The notes below the pieces were generated by a model. It saw only the letters and a list, made by a program, of their open reading frames with translations, was not told where the DNA came from and ran no database searches. A DNA stretch of 64,000 nucleotides from Sipunculus nudus (Eukaryota; Annelida; Sipuncula; Golfingiida; Sipunculidae), in contig CM049309.1 in the NCBI GenBank assembly GCA_026874595.1, positions 10,441,076 through 10,505,075 of the forward strand. The letters run 5' to 3'. The translations under genes and the position numbers were made by a program. This document shows, piece by piece, positions 13,640 through 25,960 of this stretch (position 1 is the stretch's first letter; each line of letters opens with the position of its first letter).

Positions 13640-14180
13640 TCTGTCAAATTATCCCGGCACATGTATAGAATTATTAACAATGATGTCTGAAGCCAGGGCA
13701 ACGCTAATAAGATTAATCTAATAAAGTCTAGTGAATACTGGTAATTGACATTAACCCTGGTTGGAGCTGGGATGACCGCTTGACCTTCCAAATCAATGAT
13801 ATTGTTGCTTTAATATCATTTTGTTCTTGAGGACTCGCCAAATCCTATGCAGCTAAATGAGACCACGGCAAGCGTTGCAGACACAATCAGCGCCATATAT
13901 TGCGGGGCCCACTTAAAGTCGTCGTAATGTCTAGGCGAGAAATTTACGGAAAATCAGAAACGACATCCGCGCAAGCCTTTCAATTTGAAGGCTCGCGCCA
14001 TGATGGTCGTAAGTTGTCCCCCGAGAGTGTCGCTGAGTCCAACGGAGTCTCCAGCCGTACAATTACTGACAGTTAATATCTCCCCCGAGATTTTCTTGTC
14101 ACCATTGAAACAAGCTATGTAAGACCCCGTGACCGCTCCAACCGCCCCCGGTGATGAAGAATTCCGTATAAGCTCAGACT
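13640..14180. promoter_or_regulatory. Candidate cis-regulatory island with homeodomain and nuclear-receptor-like sites
   Basis: Repeat-free and more balanced in composition than its surroundings. It contains the palindrome AGATTAATCT (about 13711-13720), made of two Otx/Bicoid-type TAATC cores, further TAAT cores beside it, and TGACCG-CT-TGACCT (about 13773-13786), two nuclear-receptor-like half-sites in direct repeat. No open frame of note. Function is inferred from motif content only. Confidence 0.35.
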
Positions 14181-15287
14181 GAAAAATGGCCAGGAAATAA
14201 AATTATACAGTACTACTGTTCAAAATAATATTCGTCCGTTTACCTTGATAAAACAGTAAAATGCACGATATAATAATAAAGTTTTTTTTAATGTAATATG
14301 TAGGTGCTTATATCGTTGAATGTTATTGTCGCATTTACAGGACACGTGCGCCATTACACACACCAGCACGTACATACTTCACATGTTAATTCACATACAT
14401 TCTTTGATTTAACATTTAACCTGGGCACTGCATTCTCTTTCACAAGTTTTTTTTCCGCGTCCTTTTGTTTTTATCCTTTACCAGGACTGAATAATTTTTA
14501 AAACATTAAAGTTTGCCTTAAAAATCAAGACTTTAAGTTACATTTTTGTTGAACTTTGAACATTGGAATATATTCAAAATTATTTTATTTTATACAATTA
14601 AAATCCCATTTGAGAGAAATACTATGTATTTCACAATTTTTGTCCGCTACGGAAAGCCCACACATGATATTGTTAATAATTGATGACCACATCCACGTAA
14701 AGCGTATAACGCTGATTGGCTGTTTTAATTTAAATACTAATAATGATGGACCGAAAAAATAAATATTTCAATATATCATTTAAAAGAATGAAAAGTTCTT
14801 AAAGAAAATACTTAAGAGTTTGGAATTAATGTTTCCAATAAAAATACAGAATACTGTGAAATTTAATAAGATAACTTCTTATATGTTTTCAAGGCAAACA
14901 TGAAAAATATAGTCAAATGAATTATATATTATTTTGCGACGAACTTCATTTCAACTTATCCTGCGACGTTTCCTTAACATGCGAACTGAAGAAAGCGAGA
15001 ATTTTAACGAAAACGAGGTACATGGAGACCATATAAGGAGATATTCTGTGGGTCAGGAAAACCTAAGTGTTGACAGAAGCGACCACTAGAGGTCAGCGTC
15101 AGCAGTGCGTCCATCTGTGTAAGTATGTGTAAGATTTACAGTACATGGTCAGTAGTTTCAATTAAACTGGTTAAGATTTAAATGTATATTACATATATAC
15201 ATTTAATGTGATAACATTTAAACTCTTACATGATGACAGGATATTGCTGATAAAAAAAATGATTAGCTTTTAATCCACACATATGTG
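14181..15287. other. Intergenic with one CTCF-like site
   Basis: AT-rich, no gene seen. CCACTAGAGGTCAGC (15083-15097) differs from the CTCF consensus at one core base (T in place of G in the GGC). Confidence 0.5.
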
Positions 15288-15487
15288 GCTCATATATATA
15301 TACATAGTTACAATTTACTCAAGGTCAATCTGATTTTATTTTATTAACGCTACCTTAGTATTGTATAACATACATCACCTGTATGTTTTTCATTCATACA
15401 GATGAGGCGCGTATATAGTTACATTATATATACTCAAGGCCAATCTGACTTTTCATTAACGCTACCTCAGAATTGGATAACATAAAA
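15288..15487 (+). repeat. Two-copy tandem duplication (about 120-bp spacing)
   Basis: The segment near 15300-15375 (ATAGTTACA, ACTCAAGGTCAATCTGA, TTAACGCTACCTTAG, ATAACATA) recurs at about 15414-15486 with substitutions. The two copies are clearly related but diverged. Confidence 0.8.
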
Positions 15488-16642
15488 TGAATAGATTTTT
15501 TTACCTTTAATAAAAATGGTCTATATATACTTGTCCTATATACATAGGAGATGTATTTATATATCTTTATGTCAATTGGCCTCATTTGGCCCATATATAC
15601 GCGTGGCCGAATTTACACGACAATGCATCTGGACAGGTTTCCATGCATTAAGAACTATGGAATAAATATAGGCTTTAATCTTATAAAATCCAAATACATA
15701 ATATATGCCGTACAATTAAACCATTTTCGGATCAAACTGACATTTTCCTGTAAGAGTCAAACTATTACGTTAAACTTATGTCGGTTTCATGTGGTGACAG
15801 CCACGGATCCACTTTAAGTTATCACTTGGCCGTCTTTAATGCGCCATTATCTCGTTCACGCAGGAGCAGACGACATGTGTAGCAGACGACAGACCTGTGC
15901 TGGGCAGACGACAGATGTGTGTTAAACTGAAGACATACTGTGGTTTCCTTTTAGTTCGCGAGGGTTTAAATTTTCCGATATTCGTGAAAGGAAGGTTATC
16001 GCGAAATTAAAACTCTCATGAATAAGACATACCGTTGCTTTGCTGGGGAGGTCAATGGGGGGGGGGGGATGGGGTATATATCCCCACACTTATTAGCAAA
16101 TGGAGTTGGTCAAAGTAATCATCCCCCTGCTATTCAGAGAATAATATTTATTTATTTGAAATGAAATATCATTAATTAGAATTATAGACTTTCTTTCCAT
16201 TTATAAAAATACTATGAAATATTTTATATCTATAAACCATGGTTTAGAATTAACCTATACTGGAAACACATTCCTTTTTCTAAAATTTTATACTTAATAG
16301 TAATATGCTAGATTTTGAAATGTGTGATACACACACTAATATATATATGTGTGTGTGTGTGTGTTTATGAAAAAGTTGTCCAAACTTTGATCACCCTCCC
16401 CACAGTGCCTCAGCAGTGTACTTATATATCATGTATACTTGATATGTTTTTGTAGCCTCAGCAGTCAAGAGATTTATATTATTAATTATCACAGAACTTA
16501 CTTGTGAATTAAAGATGGTCAAAATAAATAAAATAAAATCCTTCAAATTATCTAACAATGTACCAAATTAATTCCACTCATTCCAAGTTTCCCCTTGGAT
16601 TGTCCCTCGTCTAATAGTTAACAGTTTGTCACATATTAATCG

Positions 16643-16646
<4 letters not shown>
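15488..16646. other. Intergenic; poly-G run and repeat relic
   Basis: Contains the diverged copy (15950-16025) of the CGCGAAAT-type motif also seen at 855-905, a run of 12 G (16057-16068), and a short (GT) tract near 16345-16364. No gene. Confidence 0.5.

Positions 16647-16705
<59 letters not shown>
16647..16705. repeat. (AT)n microsatellite
   Basis: AT run of 59 bp. Confidence 0.97.
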
Positions 16706-16711
<6 letters not shown>

Positions 16712-19125
16712 TTTGGCGGGGACGCAAAAATGAAACGATGGGAAAACACTGTTAAAGTTAACCTCTCGAATTTAACGCCAAAGATGTTATTTTTTGCGTG
16801 AATAATAGGGTATACACATAGGTTATTTTCAATGGACAATTAGTTAATGAGTCATCCCTAGGTTGTTAATGTTTATATACAGTTCTGACTAATTCCTGAT
16901 GGATTATAACTTGACTGCTTGAAATATATATATATACATGCAGAAATCATATGAAGACGTGCGTGTGATTTTATATACACCTCCTTAGCGAACCCATATC
17001 CTATATATCACCTGTAAAGGTATAATCTTGATAGTCTTTCCTTCAAAACTGTTGATAACAGCTATATATTTTTTTCTGTTGACAAATTTATCAAAACGTA
17101 TTGTTTGCGCAATTTATTATTAACTAAATAAACTTCAGTTTCGTTGGTTTCAACTCCTTATCTTTAAAAATTTCAATTTTGTAAATCTCGGTTTAAAAAT
17201 GCTTTCATATATCGTGCAAATTAATCATTAAAACGTATTCAGGTCACCATTTTGGCATTGAATGTACATGTATATTATATACATATATAAACATATTATA
17301 ATATACAGAATTTGATATCACTGTAAAATTAAAGTCTTCTATGCGATAAAAATGAATTCAGTGTATATATAGGATTCGGTGTGAATAATAAAGTGACTGA
17401 CAATATACATGTATATACATGCAACATGTTGCTGCAGACATCTTGTAAACTCGTTAAAACATGTTATTGTTTCAATAACTCATATGTGCAATATATATTT
17501 ATATATATATATATATTTAAACGTTTTATAATTAGAAATATGTTGACATTTAATAGCTTTTCATTGAGATATACAAATCAGGAGTAAAGCAATTAAAAAA
17601 TATTAACAGTTTAGTAAACTATCTGCTTTAATAGTGGGTTAATTTTCTATTAAACAAAATTCCCATAATTGTTATAAATCAGGAATTATTCCATTAATGG
17701 TTTATATCACAATTAAAATCAGGTTTTTGTAATATATATCTATAAATACACTTTGATTTTGATTTCCTTTGTTCACTATATTTTGAATAAACGAATATTT
17801 AACTATATATGGTATAAAATCATATACAGTTCGTGATACATTCGAAATCCGATACGTATTGACGATACGCTTCATTTTTCTTCGTATATCATTTTCTGAA
17901 CAAAAGCTTTGAATATAAAATGTTTCTTATTTAATATATATACATTATACTCAATATTAAATAAATAAAAAAAGACCATTTCATAAAACAATTGGGAATA
18001 AAATATATTACAGGATGAGCTCAGTTTGTCGATTGATATAGATGGCTTGAAATATACGTAATATGTGGGGGGAAATGTGCAAATTCTGTTTCCTTATACC
18101 CTAGCTCATTTACTGAATATAGAGTACCGATTATATTAAAGCAATAATTTTGTTTAAGCCTTTTGCACTCCCCCTTTCCCATAGGTCTTTTTTATTTGAT
18201 CTGGATAATCATAAGCTTTTTTTCCATGTCACGATATTACACAATTTTTGTACATTTATTTGATTCCTCCTCCCCGAAGGCATTGAACATACAAAGCATT
18301 CGTTTAATGTTAAACACCGAGTTCCCAGTGGCCGATATAACATCACCTCGGTAAATTGTTGCGCTAACACTTGAATAAAGTGGAGGTAAAATGATGGAAT
18401 TTTAAAGCGAAATGTCCTACTGTGATCACAAAATTATAAAAAAATAAATAAATGATTGATTGAATGGGAGCAATATATAATATGAGTATCGATGTCATTT
18501 ATCACGAGGAACGTCAGAAATCATGGGCCTCGATCGTTGGGGGGGGGGGGGGGACATGTTCTCCTCACTTTTAAGGGAAATATACAAAGTATTATGGGGA
18601 CATAGTATCATTTGTCACCCTCACATTTGAGAAACAAAACGCTTACTTTTGTACAAATTGATTTCATGATCGAATTTTTACTTTCTATTTTCTTATATGA
18701 TTATATTAATTCTCTTTAAAATGCGCATCTCATAACTAGAAATTTAGGAATCTTAGCAATCTTGAATGTTCAAATAAAAAAATTATTGAATTATGCCAAA
18801 AAAAACTGTAATTCCCAAATTATATATACCGTATTATATGTTGAAAAATCATATTAAGAAAGTTTTTATATTCTGGGTGGGGCTATATACTGTCCTAATT
18901 GTCATGAACGGTCCTTTTGCCGGAACTCCTGCAGTGGATTGTTCTTTAAAAACAAGGCTCATGTCAGTATCGCTCACACGCGCCCGATTGTCATCGGAGC
19001 CCTGCATGACATGCGTATATTTATTTCTTATCCAGTCGACTGTAGGGCAAAATAAATGATTTAAGATTTAGAATTCAAAATGTAAAATATGAAGTGTTTA
19101 TTTATTTATTTAATAAATTATTCAA
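16706..19125. other. Intergenic, very AT-rich
   Basis: No gene recognised. A run of 15 G lies at 18539-18553. Scattered short (TA) stretches occur near 16924, 17270 and 17490. Confidence 0.5.
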
Positions 19126-19144
19126 TTATATATATATTTATATA

Positions 19145-19189
<45 letters not shown>
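19126..19189. repeat. (TA)n microsatellite, imperfect
   Basis: TA run interrupted by a few bases; the pure part is 19151-19189. Confidence 0.95.
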
Positions 19190-19192
<3 letters not shown>

Positions 19193-19549
19193 CCTGTAAA
19201 CAGTTATTGACTTATGCATGTGAAGCATTTATCTTAAACATTAGACAGATAGTGAGAAAAATAATACGAAATATACAACATATACATATATTCAATATAA
19301 GATTCTAGCCCTTTACTTTTTTGTGAGGTCGTACACAGAGATACATTAAATGCATAAAGCAGTGCATGCAGCTATAAGATTTTCAGCTTTTTTCTCAATA
19401 TCTTCCAGTAATTAAGTATTTGAAAGTTATTTTACGTTTTAAAATCAATTATATGATCGAAAGTTAATATGGAGTCGCATGATTTTCTAAATAGTTGTAT
19501 TGAATATTTAAATCATTTTCTATTTATGCATTTTAACCGTCTGGATCAA

Positions 19550-20640
19550 TCGGTCTGAAAGAGCGAGGCTTTAGAATGGAATCGATTGCAATATTATTGC
19601 AGTGTCTCGAGTGTATTTTCATTTCAATTTTTATCAGTTTGGTACATGGCGAGTTATAATGTAAAAGGGTTCACGCTTGCTATCACTTGGACAGTTAACA
19701 AATCGGTTTGATTTCATTGAATAAAGGCAGTGTCTACGTATACACCTTGATCATGTTTGCAGACATGTGCTCAACGCGGCCCCTATTGTAATGATCTACA
19801 AAAACAAACACTTAAAATGATGGATCTCCCTGGTTTAGCAAGTAAATCACTTTAAAATAACCCTAATCCTTGACCCAGGGTGCCTTAAAAGCTAATTCCC
19901 ATCACTCCAGAGGAGCTGTCACGTGCGAGGTAAAACCGACACCGCTGGAGACAATTAGAAACGTGTGCTTCAATGGACGGAAAACACAGGGGCATGCGGT
20001 GTAAACTTACTATCCAACTCCTTAACAAACAGAAAACTAGCTAAAACAAACGTGGACCTGCTGTGAAAAGTTTGTACAAGCAATGGAATGAACGCGAGGC
20101 ACCGATGGGCACGCGCTCTACATCTGCCTACGTTGTTGGTTTGCCAGTCAGGTTCAGGGGTGACAAGCCTCCATAGTTCAAGCAAACAAGACTGATTGAA
20201 AGGCATATCAAGATTACGCCAACCCTCGCCGATTCCTTTCGGTCTAAATTCTTTCACGTGGCGTGAACAAAGTGCCCTGCTGGAAAAGCCGTCGAGAAGA
20301 CAAATGGACAGAGTAAATACCCCGAGCAGGCGAGGGTAAATAAGGCTCAAACTGACAGCCCTGTGATATTGTCTTGGTAGAGATATGAGTTGACAAAAGG
20401 AAGTTGAGCGCAGCTAGTTTGCAGGGCAGTTGGATTAGACACCGGGCTTCAGCTCAGCTCTTCTTGGGAGCAGATGGGTTGGCCAAATCCGTTTTGTGGG
20501 AGCCATTTGATCAATAGGCCCGCTCAACCAATAACGCGCAGTCCCCATTGTCACTCTTTCAATCGGACCAATTAATTTGTTAATGTGATTGATGGAGGAG
20601 GCGCCGGGAGGCCGCCGATTTGAGGATTGTCTTCACACGT
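19550..20640 (+). promoter_or_regulatory. Upstream regulatory region of the bHLH gene
   Basis: Composition becomes balanced and repeats stop here, just upstream of bhlhe22. Visible motifs include E-boxes CACGTG at about 19920 and at 20255-20260. The second lies in the inverted pair TTCACG-TGG-CGTGAA (20253-20267). Two CCAAT boxes (20528-20532 and 20568-20572) and a dense homeodomain cluster follow at 20569-20595. The 126-codon frame at 19970-20350 (-) shows no domain and is treated as chance. Assigned as promoter-proximal from position and motif content. Confidence 0.5.
20528..20595 (+). promoter_or_regulatory. CCAAT pair and Pbx-Hox-type site
   Basis: Two direct CCAAT boxes (NF-Y type) about 40 bp apart are followed by CAATTAATTTGTTAATG and then TGATTGATGG at 20586-20595. 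The last matches the bipartite Pbx-Hox consensus TGATTNATNN. A SOX-type CATTGT core lies between the CCAAT boxes. They sit about 255-325 bp upstream of the start codon. The motifs are seen directly; binding is inferred. Confidence 0.4.
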
Positions 20641-20850
20641 CTTCTGGTCAACCCTGCCTTTCCGTTTTCACGATTTAACTGACAAAACTCGGCACATGTC
20701 AACCATATAACGCCTACTATATCTTAGTAAAGATTTCATACAAAACTGACACAAGTAAATTTTACAGCAAGGAAGTAGCCGTGGATCAGTGGATTAAGGA
20801 GAAGCCAGCGTGTAAATTGACCTGGTGACGTCGCTGAATACTCCAAAGTC

Positions 20851-21573
20851 ATGGCTGAAGGCTTGGGGTCTGAGCGCCCGGGGCAAGCAAGCCAACACAC
20901 GGACTATAAGCCAGAGGGTACGGCAAAACTATCTTTCGGAATGTCTCAACTTACTGCCGGACCAGGTGACATTCGAGGGCCGCATTTTATGCTTTCAGGG
21001 GGTGGGGCAGCGTATGATGACACGGGGGCGCTGTCGGATGACACCAGCAATGATGATGGCGATCTTGACCAGCCCGGGGGCAGAAGAGGCAAGAGGAGCG
21101 AGAGAAGAGGGATGCGGCTGAACATTAACGCGCGTGAGAGGAGGAGGATGCATGATTTGAATGACGCTCTGGACGATCTGCGCTCCGTCATTCCGTACGC
21201 TCACTCACCGTCAGTGCGCAAATTATCAAAAATCGCCACTCTGCTTCTGGCTAAGAACTATATAATGATGCAGGCAAACGCTCTGGAAGAAATGCGCCGC
21301 ATCATCACTTATTTAAATCAGGCTCCACCGCCACACGCTATGTATGAAACTTTCTCTCCATATACTGGCCGGATACCCCCTGTGTCTATTAATCCCCAAC
21401 CTCTCGGTGACAAGCAAGGGCCAGGGGATGCAGCCCCCGGGGGGTCGGGCCCAGCAGCGTTGCCCACGGGCAGTAACATGATACCCCCATTCTTTATGAA
21501 CTTACCCCCTTCGTCTGGTCATATGGCGGGGCGGGGGAAGCAATACGAATCACCTTCTGGCGGCAAGGACTGA
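20851..21573 (+). CDS. bhlhe22: Class E basic helix-loop-helix transcription factor (BHLHE22/BHLHE23, Beta3-like)
   Basis: Complete 240-residue single-exon frame. Residues 88-156 form a bHLH domain: basic region [16 protein letters not shown] (89-104), helix 1 through about 115, loop with [19 protein letters not shown] (114-132), then helix 2 ending [12 protein letters not shown]. The NARERRR basic region and [20 protein letters not shown] block are diagnostic of the Beta3/Olig group; [15 protein letters not shown] and [14 protein letters not shown] favour BHLHE22/23 over Olig. An acidic, Gly-rich stretch (56-80) precedes the domain and a Pro/Gly-rich tail follows it. Known family members are nuclear E-box (CANNTG) binding regulators, often repressors, of neuronal and retinal differentiation. 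The ATG has G at -3 and +4, and an in-frame TGA at 20818-20820 excludes an upstream start. Vertebrates have two paralogues; this is probably the pro-orthologue, so the symbol is approximate. Confidence 0.95.
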   Translation: MAEGLGSERPGQASQHTDYKPEGTAKLSFGMSQLTAGPGDIRGPHFMLSGGGAAYDDTGALSDDTSNDDGDLDQPGGRRGKRSERRGMRLNINARERRRMHDLNDALDDLRSVIPYAHSPSVRKLSKIATLLLAKNYIMMQANALEEMRRIITYLNQAPPPHAMYETFSPYTGRIPPVSINPQPLGDKQGPGDAAPGGSGPAALPTGSNMIPPFFMNLPPSSGHMAGRGKQYESPSGGKD

Positions 21574-22085
21574 TGTTACCCCCGGGGGGTAGGGTGTGTT
21601 ACGCGGGGTAGGAATACAAGAACCGAATGACTCCCGGCGTTGAGGAACGTAATTATGCAATACCAGGACTACCAAAACTGCTGTTAATTTTTTGAAGTAA
21701 GTCAGTGGACACCTGAAGAATAGAAAAAAACATGCATGCAAGTATACTGCCGATGAACTTTTGATTTTTATTGGCCTTGACGTGAGGCAAAACATAATTG
21801 AACAATATTTTTGAAAACTATACATCTAAAAGCCATTAACAGTCTATATATCCAGATCAATGAAATGGAGGTCTTATTATATGGCAAGGTTAGTAAATTC
21901 AATATTTAGCAACTAAATTGTAATCTTCCCACTGTTTTATGCTTGATCTAAAAAATTAACGGCATATCACCATAGCAGCATACACTGTATTAATTTATAT
22001 GATCTGCTAACAGGTATATCAAAAGATGGTATCTGAAGGAGTGGATTTAATTGTTACAATAAATTAAGTGTGTATAATGTATTTT
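21574..22085 (+). other. Probable 3' UTR of bhlhe22 with poly(A) signal
   Basis: Directly after the stop is a GC-rich palindrome, TACCCCCGGGGGGTA (21577-21591), able to form a short stem. The first well-placed AATAAA is at 22058-22063, followed by GTGTGTATAATGT, a GU-rich context expected downstream of cleavage. The UTR end is inferred and no transcript evidence is available. Confidence 0.45.
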
Positions 22086-22279
22086 GTCATTAATTAAAAC
22101 CCATGTTATTTTTCTATTTTATCCAGTAATAGCATCTAAAGAAGACACACGTCCACCTCTCTGTAATAGTAATTTAGACAAATGTTAATGATATTGTAGT
22201 ATGAGATTTTTTGGTTATTCCAAGCTTAATCCAAGAATGTAAAACTATAGTTTTACCCGTATTTTTCTACATAATTTAT

Positions 22280-22281
<2 letters not shown>

Positions 22282-22335
<54 letters not shown>
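22282..22335. repeat. (AT)n microsatellite
   Basis: AT run of 54 bp. Confidence 0.97.
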
Positions 22336-22337
<2 letters not shown>

Positions 22338-23812
22338 TTATTTATAGGAGAGCCACCAAACCCTTGTTTAAATACATGTTTAACATTTCTAATTTGCACA
22401 CAAAATACCGTTTATCCTAAATTGGCTGAACTAATATAGTATTTTAACTTATCGGGATAGGGGGGGGGGGGGCTTGAACAGGAAAAAAGGAGAATAGGAT
22501 TACGCCGGTGGGAAAAATAATGACCTAGCGGTGTCAATTAAGGACTGACTGTTTAATTTGTACGCTTCTGAGGATCTAATTTCCATTTTAGCGGTTCTGC
22601 TGCTGTAAGGTTTTCTGGTGCGCAACTTAGAATGTCAAGACTTAATGAGATAATTCATCATTACTATGATTCATGTGACGACTCATATTTTATCAATAAT
22701 GGCTCTTACTAGCGTACCTTGTTTTTTAAGTAGAATTTTCAATGTCAGCGCCTGATTCATTTATCACTTGAGATTTTATCTGAGGGTTAAGAATTAGCTC
22801 CTGCAAATAAACGCAGATTTAACGCTGTCGGTTCTACTTTTTATGAAGAAAAATTGCCTTTTGCGACATCAATGTTATAATGCAATTTCATATTTTGATC
22901 TTATAGCCAATAATTATAATGAATAAAAAAGCTATCAGTTATACATTTCATCTATTAAGAAAATTGATCATTCCTAGTCTCATTTAATAGTAATTTTAAT
23001 ATTTTGCCAATATAGATGAGCATTAATTAATTGTTTAAATACGGGCATGTATATTCTGGATACTTACCGATTTGATGATTTAACGTCAAAGAATTATTTG
23101 AAAAATAACAATGACCAATGTTCGCATTTACCCAACGCAGGTTCATGTAAGGCGCATATTTGTGAAGTACATACAATATCGGCATTCCTGTATTTGTGTC
23201 ACTGTATGCATTATGTATAATCACATGCATGTTATTAAAACACATCATAAAATGCATTTTTTAAATAATTTAGAGGTCCTGATAATGCAATACCCCATAT
23301 ATATATATGCATTGCAATGATTGCATTCGACATGTATAAGATACCCATACATGCATGTAAACATGTATAATATTTTAATTTGTCTCGAGATATGTATTTC
23401 ATACAAAATATATGTTTGTCTTTTATATGGTATATTATTTAAAACTTTCTAATCTGCTAATACTCGTATAGATGAAATTGTCGTTATATTTTTGTTATTC
23501 AGTATATACTGAAATTTTATTTTGTTTCCAATCCCATGCATGCTTATACATTGACGATATATGTCATTTCTCTGAGCATTTCCATCTTTTCAATAAAGAG
23601 ATTTTACAATCACTATTCGTTTTCTTTTATATAGCTTTATCATCCCATGGATTTATATATTTTAATACGCTTTTAAAAAATCTAGTGTCCGAAATTGATT
23701 TCAACATTTTTTAATTGTTTATAATAAATGTAGGTGTATATTACTTAACTGCCTTGGTATAATAAACTTTTATTATGCATTGTCTGTTCGATAATGGGAA
23801 TTGCCCGTAATA

Positions 23813-23818
<6 letters not shown>
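22336..23818. other. Intergenic, no gene seen
   Basis: Contains a run of 13 G (22460-22472) and a less AT-rich stretch at about 22490-22850 that could be regulatory. The remainder is AT-rich without recognisable content. Confidence 0.5.

Positions 23819-23860
<42 letters not shown>
23819..23860. repeat. (TA)n microsatellite
   Basis: TA run of 42 bp. Confidence 0.97.
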
Positions 23861-23863
<3 letters not shown>

Positions 23864-24992
23864 GATAACGTGAGAAGTATTTGACACATATAGAGTCTGA
23901 TCATATATATTATTTCCGTTCTTTCGCTGTCTCTTTTGCCTTTTCTCTATTCAACACACTTTATAATATAACATGCACATATTATATATAAACTATATAT
24001 GTCTAACCGTAAACATAATTTTCTTTGTTATTTCTGTTTTTGTTAATTATCAATATATTTCTCAAATTTAAAGTAAAACTGAATAAACATTACTAGTATA
24101 TTACATCATATAAGATTAATATGAAAACCTAATAAGATTTAAAAAAAAGAAAATGTTTGTTTCAAATACTCTGAAAGAACAATATCTTGTCCCTTGCAAC
24201 ACTGCATGTATCAAATATTATATCAATCCAGGGTTCTGGTGTTAAATTTATAAGAGCATTGGCGTTATTTAACATTTAAATGGACAAGTGTGTAAATACC
24301 GGTAACCAGACAGAGTTAGTAAATATATGATTTATACCTTATATACACGGCGATGATATGAGTGGGCCCTCAAATTCCATGGACTGTCTTTAACAGATGT
24401 TTATCAACACGACCACATATGAGTAATGTGTATGTTTGTGTATACATGACGAAGGTCATACAGTATACATGAAGACCAACATATATATCTGGATCGACTA
24501 ATCATTGATTATAAAATGTGCCAGGATACCATGCAGAATTTAACATATACTGACATCTATATACAGACATATATAATCATTTATATATCATCATTATATA
24601 ATCATATACAGTACTATATATTTTAACGCGCGTAAACGTACATGTTGTGAAATTACTTATAATTCAAATGTTTGACTGGCCCACTTTTACCCTATATATT
24701 TACAATAAGCATGCAAGTAATGGGGTATTTGGCGGGGGGGGGGGGGGCTATTAAGTAGTTCATTACTGCTTTCTATATTCAGTGGCATCCATTTTTCTTC
24801 GGTGGGGGGGGGGGGGACTAGCAGAAACACACACACATTCACAAACACCCCTGTCTATATTAAAACGATTGTATCAAGGTTTATATGTGTTTTATCTGCT
24901 GATACCGAAGAGTAGGATTTGTTTGGATACTGAGTTCTGGAACTGATTATGAGTTCTGGAACAGAAATTTACCCCCCCCCCCCCACATATAT

Positions 24993-25026
<34 letters not shown>

Positions 25027-25479
25027 GCATACATATATATTATACATATCATACATAAATATACATGACTCAAAGACCCGCTCCATCTCTCTCCAAGCAC
25101 ACATTGAAAAAAACCACATAAACACTTTTGATTATAGCTGCTAATATACCTCTGCAAACCATTTGCATCAAATAAAGTAATGTACAGTTAAAATAATTCA
25201 ATATGATAATAAATAATCATGCTGGGACCAATATGTATTTTTTTTTAATTTTTTAAATGATTTTTAATATGTTTTGAAGCAAATTTATAACTATAAACCT
25301 GAAAATAATTATTCACAATTTCAAATACAAGCACTATATTAAAATAGATAATTTTTTTCACAATATTCCCCAAAACCCTTTATTGATTGTGAAGTGCTTG
25401 TAGGTGCACATTTATTTATAAAGCAGTCACAAGCAAGTGAGATAATGGATAACAGCTGCAAGATAATTCAAAAAGTCAA
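23861..25479. other. Intergenic with poly-G, poly-C and (TA)n tracts
   Basis: Simple tracts: G14 at 24734-24747, G13 at 24804-24816, C13 at 24972-24984 immediately followed by an interrupted (AT)n at 24987-25026. No gene recognised. Confidence 0.6.
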
Positions 25480-25960
25480 AAACAGCAAGGCCGGTACCTC
25501 CTGTGCTATTATTTCTAAGTGGTCAAATTGGCTTGAGAATAAGTACTTTAACTGACCAGCTTGAATCAACACAACATTCAAGTCTGTGCACACTCCGCAA
25601 CCTGTTCAGAGTTGATTTCACACTATTACTATCAATTACAACGGTGTTTACACGGACCGGTTTGTGGTTTGTTGACACAAGCTCTTTAATCCATTCAACG
25701 CGGGTGTCAAGGAAATACGTGCCCCCGCTTTGCTATGCCAACGGGCAGATGTCTTGCGCGTGACATGCGCGCTTCCATGAATACACACTTAAATCAGAAA
25801 ACGGTCATTGAGCGTTTGAATTGACAACCGCGGCTCCTCCACAACGTTCTTTAGATTGAGTAATACCGATTCAATAAACGCAATGACAGAGCGGATTTCT
25901 GGTAAAAATAATGCAGTATAGTGCACGGTTATTTTTAAGTGCCATGCACTTTATGGAGGG
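25480..25960. promoter_or_regulatory. Candidate cis-regulatory island downstream of bhlhe22
   Basis: Repeat-free, balanced composition between very AT-rich flanks, about 4 kb 3' of the gene. Motifs seen: Fox-type GTTTAC, Runx-type TGTGGTTT (about 25664-25671), and several TCAATTA/GATTGA homeodomain-like cores. The 86-codon frame at 25503-25763 shows no domain. Regulatory role inferred. Confidence 0.35.

Noticed and set aside
19970-20350. 126-codon minus-strand frame in the bhlhe22 upstream region
   Set aside because: No recognisable domain; it lies in a GC-raised promoter region where long chance frames are expected.
20825-21191. Additional frames overlapping the bHLH coding region on both strands
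   Set aside because: Shadows of bhlhe22; the + strand one begins at a GTG, not an ATG.
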